DNA from: Hordeum vulgare subsp. vulgare
Taxonomy: Eukaryota; Streptophyta; Magnoliopsida; Poales; Poaceae
Assembly: GCF_904849725.1 (NCBI RefSeq)
Contig: NC_058518.1
Location: 506,651,225 to 506,715,224, forward strand
DNA length: 64,000 nucleotides
Reading direction: 5' to 3'
The notes under the pieces are model-generated. The model was not told where the DNA came from. It worked only from the letters and a program-made list of their open reading frames with translations, and ran no database searches. This document shows positions 44,961-56,639 of the stretch, piece after piece (positions within the stretch are counted from its first letter, which is position 1; every line of letters begins with the position of its first letter). Both the position numbers and the translations under genes were made by a program.

Positions 44961-47900
44961 TTACATTGTAATAAATCTAACACCCATACAGTTCTGGTGT
45001 TGATCATGCTTTGCCCATGGAAGAGGTTTAGTCAGCGGGTCTGCTACATTCAGATGTGTATGCACTTTGCATATATTTACGTCCTCCCCTTTGACGTAGT
45101 CGCGGATGAGGTTGAAGCGTCGTTTGATGTGTCTGGTCTTCTTGTGAAACCATGGTTCCTTTGCTAAGGCAATGGCACCCGTGTTGTCACATAACAAGGT
45201 TATTGGATTCAGTGCGCTTGGCACCACTCCAAGATCCGTCATGAACTACTTCATCCAGACACCATCCTTAGCCGCCTCCGAGGCAGCCATGTACTCCGCT
45301 TCACATGTAGAATCAGCTACGACAATTTGCTTGGAACTGCACCAGCTTACCGCACCCCCATTAAGAATAAATACGTATCCGGTTTATGACTTAGAGTCGT
45401 CCGGTCTGTCTCAAAGCTTGCATCGACGTAACCTTTTATGGCGAGCTCTTCGTCACCTCCATACACGAGAAACATCTCCTTAGTCCTTTTCTGGTACTTC
45501 AGGATATTCTTGACCTCAGTCCAGTGATCCACTCCTGAATTACTCTGGAACCTGCATGCCATACTTATGGTCAGGCTAACGTCCGGTCTAGTGCACAACA
45601 TTGCATACATGATAGAACCTATGGCTGAAGCATAGGGGACGGTGCTCATATGCTCTCTATCTTTATCAGTTGCTGGGCACTGAGTCTTACTCAATCTTGT
45701 ACCTTGTAAAACTGGCAAGAACCCCTTCTTGGACTGTTCCATTTTGAACCTCTTCAAAACTTTATCAAGGTATGTACTTTGTGAAAGTCCTATCAGGCGT
45801 TTCGATCTATCCCTATAGATCTTAATGCCTAGAATGTAAGCAGCTTCTCCTAGGTCCTTAATAGAGAAACTTTTATTCAAGTAATCCTTTATGCTCTCCA
45901 AAAACTCCACGTTGTTTCCAGTCAGCAATATGTCATCCACATATAATATTGGAAACGCCACAGAGCTCCCACTCACTTTCTTGTAAATACAAGATTCGCC
46001 AACCACTTGTATAAGCCCAAATGCTTTGATCACCTCATCAAAGCGTTTATTCCAACTCCGAGATGCTTGCACCAGTCCATAAATGGATCCCTGGAGCTTC
46101 CACACTTTGTTAGCATTTTTAGGATCGACAAAACCTTCGTGTTGCATCATATACAACTCTTCCTTAAGGAAACCGTTAAGGAACATCGTTTTGACATCCA
46201 TCTGCCAGATTTTATAATCGAAAAATGCAGCTATTGCTAACATGATTCTGACGGACTTAAGCATCGCTACGGGTGAGAACGTATCATCGTAGTCAACTCC
46301 TTGAACTTGTGAAAAACCCTTTGCCACAAGTCGAGCTTTATAAACAGTCACATTACCGTCAGCGTCCGTCTTCTTCTTAAAGATCTATTTGTTCTGAATA
46401 GCCTTGCGGCTTTCAGGTAGTACTTCCAAAGTCCATACTTTGTTTTCATACATAGATCCTATCTCGGACTTCATGGCATCCAGCCATTTGTTGGAATCCG
46501 GGCCCACCATTGCTTCTTCATAATTCACAGGCTCATTGTTGTCTAACAACATAATTGATAAGACGGGATTACCGTACCACTCTGGAGTAGTACGTGATCT
46601 CGTCGACCTGCGAGGTTCGACAGGAACTTGATCTAGAGTTTCATGATCATCATCGTTAACTTCCTCCTCAACCGGCGTCGCAACCACAGGGGTTTCCCCT
46701 TGCCCCGCGCCACCATCCAGAGGGAGGAGAGGTTCGACAACCTCATCAAGTTCTATCTTCCTCCCACTCAATTCTCTCGAGAGAAACTCCTTCTCGAGAA
46801 AAGCTCCGTTCTTAGCAACAAACACTTTGCCCTCGGATTTGAGATAGAAGGTGTACCCAACTGTCTCTTTCGGGTAACCTATGAAGATGCACTTTTCCGC
46901 TTTGGGTTCCAACTTTTCAGGCTGAAGCTTTTTGACATAAGCATCACATCCCCAAACTTTAAGAAACGACAACTTTGGTCTTTTGCCATACCACAGTTCG
47001 TATGGTGTCGTCTCAACGGATTTTGATGGTGCCCTATTTAAAGTGAATGGAGCTGTTTCTAATGCATAACCCCAAAACGATAACGACAAATCAGTAAGAG
47101 ACATCATAGATCGCACCATCTCTAATAAAGTACGATTACGACGTTTGGACACACCATTATGCTGTGGTGTTCCAGGCGGTGTCAACTGTGAAACAATTCC
47201 ACATTGTCTTAAGTGAGCACCAAACTCGAAACTCAGATATTCACCCCCACGATCAGAGAGTAGGAATTTGATCTTCTTGTTACGATGATTTTCAACTTCA
47301 CTCTGAAATTGCTTGAACTTTTCAAATGTTTCAGACTTGTGCTTCATTAAGTAGACATAACCATATCTACTCAAATCGTCAGTGAAGGTGAGAAAATAAC
47401 GATATCCGCCGCGTGCCTCCACGCTCATCGGACCACACACATCGGTATGTATGATTTCCAACAAGTCACTTGCACGCTCCATTGTTCCGGAGAACGGAGT
47501 TTTAGTCATCTTGCCCATGAGGCATAGTTCGCACGTGTCAAGTGAATCAAAGTCAAGTGACTCCAAAAGTCCATCAGTATGGAGTTTCTTCATGCGCTTT
47601 ACACCAATATGACATAAGCGGTAGTGCCACAAAAACATGGCGCTATCATTGTTAACTCTAACTCTTTTGGTCTCAATGTTATGTATATGTGTATTATCAC
47701 TATCAAGATTCAATATGAACAATCCTCTCACATTGGGTGCATGACCATAAAAGATGTTACTCATAGAAATAGAACAACCATTATTCTCTAACTTAAACGA
47801 GTAACCATCCCGCAATAAACAAGATCCAGATATAATGTTCATGCTTAACGCAGGCACTAAATAACAATTATTCAAGTTCATAACTAATCCTGATGGTAAC

Positions 47901-48939
47901 TGAAGTGAAACTGTGCCGACGGTGATTGCATCAACCTTGGAACCATTTCCCGCGCGCATCGTCACTTCATCTTTCGCCAGCCTTTGCCTATTCCGCAGTT
48001 CCTGTTTCGAGTTGCAAATATGAGCAATAGAACCAGTGTCGAATACCCAGGCACTACTACGAGAGCTGGTTAAGTACACATCAATAACATGTATATTAAA
48101 TATACCTGATTTTTTTTGGCCGCCTTCTTATCAGCCAGATACTCGGGGCAATTGCGCTTCCAGTGACCCATACCCTTGCAATAATAGCACTACGTTTCAG
48201 GCTTAGGTCCAGCTTTGGGTTTCTTCGGATTGGCAACAGGTTTGCCGCTCTTCTTTGAATTGCCCTTCTTTCCTTTGTCGTTTCTCTTGAAACTAGTGTT
48301 CTTATTCACCATCAACACTTGATGTTCTTTACGGAGTTCTGACTCTGCGACTTTCAGCATCGCGAACAACTCGCCGGGTGACTTGTTCATCCCTTGCATG
48401 TTGTAGTTCAACACAAAGCCCTTATAGCTTGGCGGCAGTGATTGAAAAATTTTGTCAGTGATAGCCTCTTGCGGGAGTTCAATCCCCAGCTCAACTAGAC
48501 GGTTTGAGTACCCAAACATTTTGAGCACGTGTTCACTGACAGACGAATTCTCCTCCATCTTGCAAGCATAGAATTTATCGGAGGTCTCATACCTCTCGAT
48601 CCGGGCGTTCTTCTAAAAGATAAACTTCAACTCCTGGAACATCTAATATGCTCCATGACGCTCAAAGCGATGTTGAAGTCCCAGTTCTAAGCCATACAAG
48701 ATTGCACATTGAACTACTGAGTAGTCCTCCTTACGTGTTATCCAAGCGTTCTTAACATCTTGGTCAACAGTAGTGGGTGATTTATCTCCTAGCGCAGCAT
48801 CAAGGACATAATCCTCCTTCCCAGCTTGTAGGATCAACTTAAGATTATGAGCCCAGTCTAAAAAGTTGCTTCCATCATCTTTCAACTTAGCTTTCTCAAG
48901 GAACATGTTAAAATTCAGGGTGACTGTCGCGTGAACCAT
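44961..48939 (-). pseudogene. Gag-pol of the second BARE/Angela element, heavily broken
   Basis: Colinear with 5834-9814 but interrupted repeatedly. Stops lie near 48643 and 48615 (gag) and at about 48190, just before the zinc knuckle. A frameshift at an A-run near 48108 follows, then the 564-residue protease-integrase ORF 46385-48079, which ends in TAG where the sister copy has Trp. Next is an RT ORF (45347-46351) with YVDD intact, a frameshift near 45403 in RNase H, and a further stop near 45250. The remaining RNase H end is 44961-45242. No functional product is expected. Confidence 0.92.
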
Positions 48940-50173
48940 GATCTACAACACAAATATATTCAAAGTGGACTTAGACTATGTTCAAGACAATTAGAGTTTA
49001 ACTTAATCAAATTACTTGCTAAACTCCCACTCAAAAAGTACATCTCTCTAGTCATTTGAGTGGTTCATTATCCAATTCCACTAGCTCAAGTCCGATCATC
49101 ACGTGAGTTGAGGATAGTTTCAGTGGTAAGCATCCCTATGCTAATCATATCAACTATATGATTCATGATCGACCTTTCGGTCTCATGTGTTCCGAGGCCA
49201 GGTCTGCACATGCTAGGCTTGTCAAGCTTAACCCGAGTGTTCCGCGTGTGCAACTGTTTTCCACCCGTCGTATGTGAACGTTGAGTCTATCACACCCGAT
49301 CATCACGTGGTGTCTCAAAATGACGAACTGTAGCAACGGTGCACAGTTGGGGAGAACATAATTTCGTCTTGAAATTTTAGTGAGAGATCACCTCATAATG
49401 CTACCGTCGTTCTAAGCAAAATAAGGTGCATAAAAGGATTAACATCACATGCAATTCATAAGTGACATGATATGGCCATCATCACGTGCTTATTGATCTC
49501 CATCACCAAAGCACCGGCACGATCTTCTGTCACCGACGCCACAACATGATCTCCATCAACGTGTCGCCATCGGGGTTGTCGTGCTACTCATGCTATTACT
49601 ACTAAAGCTACATCCTAGCAATATAGTAAACGCATCTGCAAGCACAAACGTTAGTTTAAAGACAACCCTATGGCTCCTGCCGGTTGCCGTACCATCGATG
49701 TGCGAGTCGATATTAACTATTACAACATGATCATCTCATACATCCAATATATCACATCACATCATTGGCCATATCACATCACAAGCATACCCTGCAAAAA
49801 CAAGTTAGACGTCCTCTAATTGTTGTTGCATGTTTTACGTGGTGACCATGGGTGTCTAGTAGGATCGCATCTTACTTACGCAAACACCACAATGGAGATA
49901 TATGAATTGCTATTTAACTTCATCGAAGGACCTCCTCGGTCAAATCCGATTCAAATAAAGTTGGAGAAACTGACACTCGCCAGTCATCTATGAGCAACGG
50001 AGTTACTCGTAGCGATGAAACCAGTCTCTTGTAAGCGTACGAGTAATGTCGGTCCGAGCCGCTTCGATCCAACAATACCGCGGAATCAAGAAAAGACTAA
50101 GGAGGGCAGCAAATCGCACATCACCGCCCACAAAAACTTTTGTGTTCTACTCGAGAAAACATCTACGCATGAA

Positions 50174-50191
50174 CCTAGCTCATGATGGCAC
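50174..50191 (-). other. Primer binding site of the second BARE/Angela element
   Basis: TGCCATCATGAGCTAGG on the minus strand directly inside the 5' LTR. Imperfect match to the initiator tRNA site, as in the first copy. Confidence 0.5.
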
Positions 50192-51112
50192 TGTTGGGGA
50201 ACATCGCATGGGAAACAAAAATTTCCTACGCGCACGAAAACCTATCATGGTGATGTTCATCTACGAGGGGGATTTCAGATCTACGTACCCTTGTAGATCG
50301 CACAGCAGAAGCGTTAATAAACGCGGTTGATGTAGTGGAACGTCCTCACGTCCCTCGATCCGCCCCGCGTACTGTCCCACGAACCGTCCCGCGATCCGTC
50401 CCACGATCTGCTCTGATCTAGTGCTGAACGGACGGCACCTCCGCGTTCAGCACACGTACAGCTCGACGATGATCTCGGCCTTCTTGATCCAGCAAGAGAG
50501 ACGGAGAGGTAGATGAGTTCTCTGGCAGCGTGACGGCGCTCCGGAGGTTGGTGGTGATCTAATCTCAGCAGGGCTCCGCCCGAGCTCCACAGAAACGCGA
50601 TCTAGAGGAAAAACCGTGGAGGTATGTGGTCGGGCTGCTGTGGAAAAGTTGTCTCAAATCAGCCCTAAAACCTCCGTATATATAGGGGGGGAGGGGAGGG
50701 GCCTTGCCTTGGGGAGCCCCAAGGGGTTCGGCCGACGGGGGGAGGAGGAGTCCTCCTCCAATCCAAGTCCAACTAGGATTGGAAGGTGGAGTCCTTCCCT
50801 TCCCTTCCTTCCCACTTCCCCCTTTTTTTCTTTCTCCTTTGATTTTCTATCTCCATGCGCAGGGGCCTCTCTGGGCTTGCCCACTAGCCCACTAAGGGCT
50901 GGTGCGGCACCCCTAAGGCCTATCTATGGGCTTCCCCGGGGTGGGCTGCCCCCCCCCCCCCCCCGGTGAACATCCGGAACCCATTCGTCATTCCCGGTAA
51001 TTCTGAAAACCTTCCGGTAATCAAATGAGGTCATCCTATATATCAATCTTCGTCTCCGGACCATTCCGTAAACCCTCGTGATGTCCGTGATCTCATCCGG
51101 GACTCCGAACAA
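50192..51112 (-). repeat. 5' LTR of the second BARE/Angela element, left piece
   Basis: LTR sequence up to the insertion point AACAA (51108-51112); continues at 60869. TATATATA is present at 50677-50684. Confidence 0.93.
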
Positions 51113-52479
51113 TGATGGATGATGTGTATCCCTTGCAACGGCGCCAGAAATAGTTGTGTCGACGGCACTAGGAATCCTTCAGCTGCGGCTACGCCTTAAG
51201 GGATTTCCTAGGCAAGTATGCAAAGGAATTCCCCCGTGGCCTTGGAGCCTTTTGTTGGTGTTCCCTCGAAGTGGAAAGGGTGATGTAGCACAGCGACGGT
51301 AAGTATTTCCCTCAGTTTGAGAACCAAGGTATCAATCCGGCGGAAGAGTATCTCAAGATCCTGCACAAACACAAAAGCTTGCACCCAATGCTATGAAGGG
51401 GTTGTCAATCCCTTATAGATTGTTTGCCAAGTGAGAACTGAAAGCAACAAAGTAACAAAGCAAAGTAAAAGCGGAGTTGTAAACGATGGATGTGAATAGA
51501 CCCGGGGGCCGTAGTGTTTACTAGTGGCTTCTCTCATGAAAGCAAGTAGACGGAGGGTGAACAAATTACTGTCGAGCAATTGATAGAACTGTGTAGAGTC
51601 GTGACGATATCTATGCAATGGTTATTTCTATAGGCATCACGTCCGAAACAAGTAGACCGATACTTTCTGCATCTACTACTATTACTCCACACATCGACCA
51701 CTATCCAGCATGCATCTAGTGTATTAAGTCCATAAGGACAGAGTAACGCCTTAAGCAAGCTGACATGATGTAGAGGGATAATCTCAAACCAATGATAAAA
51801 ACCCCATCTTTTTACCCTTGATGGCAACTTCTTGATGTGTGCCTTGCTGCCCCTATTGTCACTGGGAAAGGTCACCACATGGCAGAACCCAAAACCAAGC
51901 ACTTCTCCCATTGCAAGAATCATAGAAATAGTTGGCCAAACAAAACCCAAGACTCAGAGAGACTTACAAGGATATCAAATCATGCATATAAGAAATCATC
52001 AAAGACTCAAATATATATCATAAATAATCTGATCACAAGTCCATAATTCATCGGATCTCGACAAAACACACCGCCAAAGAAGATTACATCGGATAGATCT
52101 CCATGAAGATCATGGAGAACTTGGTATTGAAGATCCAAGAGAGAGAAGAAGCCATCTAGCTACTAACTACGGACCCGTAGGTCTGAAGTGAACTACTGAC
52201 GAGTCATTGGAGGGGCGATGATGATGATGAAGAAGCCCTCCAACTCCAAAGTCCCCTCCGGCAGGGTGCCGGGAAGGGTTTCCAGATGAGATCTCGCGGA
52301 AACGGAAGCTTGCGGCGGCGAAAAAGTATTTTCGAGGCTCCCCTGATTTTTTGCGGAATATTTGGGAATTTATAGGCCAAAGATCTATGTCAGGGGGCGG
52401 CCAAGGAGGCCACAAGCCTGCCCACCGCCGCCTCCCCCCGGGTGGCGGGGTGGGGGCTTGTGGGCTCCCACTACAAGGA

Positions 52480-52690
52480 ATATGCTAATACACGACGCTA
52501 TATTTTCGTCGCTACATCGTCACGGTTTTTAGTTTACGACGATCTCACGACGAAAAACCAAGCGTTGAAAACGGAGCGTCAGAAATGAACAGCACCGACG
52601 TTTTGATCGAAATCGTCGTAACTTCTACGACGATTCCTGGATCGTCGTAACCTTTACGACGATCCTAAATCATCGTTGACAATATAACCT
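52480..52690. repeat. Left subterminal repeat region of the CACTA element
   Basis: TCGTCGTAA, TACGACGAT and ACGACGAAA motifs occur many times and in both orientations. Mirrored by 60390-60545. Confidence 0.8.
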
Positions 52691-55422
52691 AGTCCTACGT
52701 GGCAGTCCTACGTGGCAAAGTTACGACGAAATCAAAACATCATAGTTGAAATCAGCCCAACCCATTTCAATTGATCACATGGGCTGGTTTTATTTTTTTG
52801 GGGTTTTTCTTATTGGACTTCTTTTGGGCCTTAGCCTATTTACAGCCACTTTAGTATGTTTTTTTCGAAAAAAATTTATCATTATAATTTGGGCCCTCGC
52901 CTTTTAGTGCCCAAATACATTTGGTCCAGTTTCAGTTTTGGCCTTTTTCATTTTTGAATTCAGCAACTTTTTGTTCCTGAACTTGGTTTCATTTCTATTT
53001 GTTGGGCCTTTGCAACCCAATTATTTGTCCAATATTAAATCCAACACTATTTCATATTCAAATTAAGAATACTCCAACTCAAATTAAAATCATCCATCAT
53101 ATAACATCACATAATACATCTCCAGGTTTACATAACACAATAAATCATCTCATAAATACATTTCCTTACATAGGAATATAGCAAGAACGGACAGAATTGC
53201 AAAATAAAACAATGACACATTGCTAACAATGGAGTTCATTCCACTCTCCTATGAGACATAGGTACAGAAATTTTTATGTTGTGTATATTTGAATGTCCCC
53301 AGTAGGCATCATCGACATCTTCTCATCACTTTCCTAGCAACAGAAAAAGAGACAAAACAAAAAACATTAGACCGGATAGGAGCTTCAGTAGCAGAGCAAA
53401 CCAAATTGAATCAAACATAGACCGACATTTGCATATGGATATTTTTGTTTGACTCGTTTACTGCTCCTACCAATAATTCTATGAACTAAATTTCTGAATC
53501 TACTAGTACTTAACAGAGTTAACGTGAATACATTCAGTTACTTGAGTATACTGACATACATGGTCACTCTAAGATAAGTTGCACACAAAAATAATAATAT
53601 TCAGGAAAACTTTGAAGGAAAACAAGTATGATGCACCAGTTGATCGTAGAATCCGTCAATGTTCAGCAGACCAACTTGATACACAGTTGCGAGAAAGACA
53701 TATACCAGGAATAAATACAAGTAGTAACGGAAAAACGCAATGCATGAGTCGACATTGTTGATTACTGAACGATCAACTCCCACCCACATAAATAGCATAG
53801 CAACATGCATGTATAGCGCATCATCTTGATCCACTCCCTAATGGCAGCTAGTAAAGCGCGACGAATCGACAAAATTCTAATACAAACTGCCATCTACTTG
53901 TATTCATGTTTGAGAAGAAAATCTAAAAATTACTGTGCCAGATAGTAACAATATGTAGTAATATTATTTATAATTAATCGGAGGACAGGCAGTGTCAGAT
54001 GTTGTTCCCTTTGTAGATCTATACAGGTACCAATCATGCATATATGGATCTGAGCACATGTCCAGGTGACCACATAATAATAACTATTAATATTATTTGG
54101 AACAATGAGTGACCACATTGGGGTTGGTTGTGCTACTAGTTAAAGCTTAAGATGGCGGTGTGTATTTTCCTTTTTCATCAGATTGTCCTTTCTATGGATA
54201 CGCAAAAATAAATCAAACAGAGTCGCTCTTGAGAGTTCACCAGGACAGGAAACTAAAGCTAATTTAACAGTAAACCAGACCTTATAATTTACTTGTTACT
54301 AAAACTAGTAATATGGAAACGAAAGGAAAGGCGCGTAAAATGTCATGGGTATCATGAGGTCACAATACATCTAAGGTATATCATGGGTATATTCTCTTAA
54401 TTTCTCTCAACCTACATTTGGCAGACAAACTGACTTATTAACCAAACTCTATAGTGTTGAAATATAAGGGTGAACAAATTATTCAGAAATTTTGTTTTGG
54501 GCATGAAGTCTCATTACATATTGTAATCCATGTTAGTTCTTTCAATTACCAATCATCTCACCTCAGTGGTGACTTGCCGAAGAAGGATGAGAGCAAAGTG
54601 AATCATCCTTGCCCATTGCAAGGAAGCAAAAAACGGTGAAGTCGGCACCAATCCTGAAAAACAAAATGGCGCCAACAAAGGGGTGAAATCTGATGTCACT
54701 AAGTTCTAACGAAGACAAAGATACTATGGTTGTTCATATGTTCATATGTTTTGTGTGCCTACAGACCTAGAAAAGGCAAACTAAGAACATCTAAAAGAAG
54801 TTTTCATGCAACTCTGATACATGCAACAACAAAGATTGGTTTTATGATATAGCAGAATCAGAGTTACACTTCGTGGTAGATAAATTAATGCAGGAGCAAA
54901 GTCTGATCTTATGACATAGCAGAGTGAAGCAACTAAAGTACATGAAAGTAGGGCTTCAGACCTCAAAGCAATTAAGGTGCACATCAAAGTAGCTAAGGTA
55001 CATGAAATCAAGCTGGAGGATTTGGCTCATATCAGCTGACTTAAACCAAACTTCAGCAATCTGAATCAAAACACTGATGTAATATTGACCATAATTGATT
55101 CGCCACTACATTGAGTAAGAAAAAAATATTAAGAGGAGAAATGTTAATGGCCTAAGTCCAGCTAATAAGTAAAATTAACTAATCTTTTCTGTTTCAACTG
55201 ACTCACTACCAGCACCGTGGCTCGGCCACAGACCGGCGTTCTTCACAACTAGTACACAGGGGCTTTTCATACCCGGGCTAGTAGAGACGCACACACACCA
55301 CTAAGCCGGTCACTAATAGCACTACCGGCTCACCACCCACACACGACCTGGCTCCATGTAGCTAACAACCAGCTAACTACATGCACGTTTGTATCCAGTT
55401 TGCTGCATGCACGCACTAACTG
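52691..55422. other. CACTA interior without recognised gene
   Basis: AT-rich DNA with short ORFs only. No transposase motif, TIR of another element or RNA gene was found. Confidence 0.4.
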
Positions 55423-55680
55423 CTAACTACATCCATGCCATGCACGAACAGGCCATGACTCATGCCAACGGCCATTGCCGTACGAGCCGGACCCAAAGTG
55501 CACACATCTGACGGAAAACAAACTCCAAGTCACGATTACATCTAACAGGCTACATGAGCTGCTTGCGCTCGGCGTCTGAAATGTGTGCTCCGACAGCTCC
55601 ACTATGGGGACCTTGCCGGTGACCGGTGATGGCAACGGCATATGGTGCTCCACTATCACCCCATCCACCTTCACATGCAC
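55423..55680 (-). other. Unrecognised 85-residue ORF in the CACTA element
   Basis: Starts MHVKVDGVIVEHHMPLPSPV. It lies downstream of a good acceptor (TTCTCTTGCAG on the minus strand at about 55759) and of the lipoxygenase piece. It could be a further captured exon. No domain is recognised. Confidence 0.3.
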
Positions 55681-55804
55681 TACCCTATCTAGCTCCTACT
55701 TATCTGGAGTAAGCACACACGAACAGAAAGTTCCTGACGGGTTCAATCACGCTGCAAGAGAACAGAAAGCAGTCAAACTGGCGAAGAAACTAACTACTAG
55801 TAGC

Positions 55805-55948
55805 GGTGGCGCAGGTCTCGACGAAGTCGTCGATGCAGTACATGGCCGGCCACCATGGCGCGTCGCTCAGGTCGCCGTGGCCAACATTTCGCACCTGGCT
55901 CCACCACGCTTGCAGCTCGCTGTCGGTCGCGATGGCGCGGTCCTCGTC
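55805..55948 (-). pseudogene. Captured lipoxygenase exon fragment
   Basis: The minus frame reads DEDRAIATDSELQAWWSQVR, then NVGHGDLSDAPWWPAM and CIDDFVETCAT. In plant lipoxygenases this stretch (D-ELQAWW-EVR-VGHGD--DAPWWP-M) lies in the C-terminal catalytic domain just before the WIAS...HAAVNFGQYPY iron-site segment. The homology stops exactly where that segment should begin, so the iron ligands are absent. About 48 residues are covered. It is most similar to the plastid 13-LOX type, as judged from memory. It cannot be an active dioxygenase. It is joined to the pyrophosphatase fragment by a short repetitive linker. Confidence 0.85.
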
Positions 55949-56025
55949 GGATCGATCCACGCCCCTACCATAGGATCGATCTACGCACCCCCCCCCCACC
56001 ATAGGATCGATCCACGCCCGCCGGC
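55949..56025. repeat. GGATCGATCC repeats between the two captured fragments
   Basis: GGATCGAT(C/T)(C/T)ACGC occurs at 55949, 55973 and 56004, two of them preceded by ACCATA. A C-run lies between the second and third copies. Confidence 0.85.
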
Positions 56026-56092
56026 GAGCGGAGCGCAGACCAGTAGCTACGACATCCGAGAAATAACCATGTGTGGGGGGTGCACGTCTCAC

Positions 56093-56321
56093 CTTCGGAG
56101 ATGGCGGTCTGGATCTCGGCGCACTTGGGGACGACGTTGTGGTCGTTGAGGCCCTCCTCCTCCTCGATGAGGTACTCGCTGGCACCGTACTTGCAGCCGG
56201 AGGCGGAGGCCTCGCCTCCCTCGACGCGCGGCTCGGTGGTGACCTTGACCTTGGAGACGAGCACCCACTGCAGCACCGCGAAGGCGATGCCGACCGCCGC
56301 CGCCACCGGCACCACCACCAT
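56093..56321 (-). pseudogene. Captured vacuolar H+-pyrophosphatase first exon
   Basis: The minus frame reads VVVPVAAAVGIAFAVLQWVL, then SKVKVTTEPRV, and later YGASEYLIEEEEGLNDHNVV and KCAEIQTAISEG. It matches the N-terminus of type I vacuolar H+-PPases: first transmembrane helix and the following cytosolic loop. The match ends at GAAG|GTGAG (56093/56092), a good splice donor, as expected if exon 1 was copied from genomic DNA with its intron border. The real protein has about 770 residues and 16 membrane helices and pumps protons into the vacuole. Only about 75 residues are here, without the catalytic loops. The ATG at 56321 is within the homologous region, so the true N-terminal residues are lost or altered. 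Confidence 0.9.
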
Positions 56322-56639
56322 TGTGGAGGCTTCACGAGGACAGTTCCGCAAGCATCCACCATCGATGTGAATTAGGGGGGGTCTCTGGTGCGTTGGGGAG
56401 AGAGGAGATCGTGCGTTGAAGGAAAGAAAGAAAGGGAGGCGGGGGTGTAGAAGGAAAAACGCCAAGGTGAGGGCAGATGGGAGTTAGGGTTCGGTCGTGG
56501 ATGGATGGATGGATGTGTGCCATGTCATCAATCCATGGCACAAACATCTCCACCAATGAGAATAAAGCTTATGTAAATGTGTTTATCTTTTTTGTTTCTC
56601 TTATTTGTTTTTACCTATATGAAGAATCTATCAAATATT

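Noticed and set aside
55583..56149. Plus-strand ORF of 188 codons in the CACTA element
   Set aside because: It is antisense to the V-PPase and LOX fragments and shows no domain.
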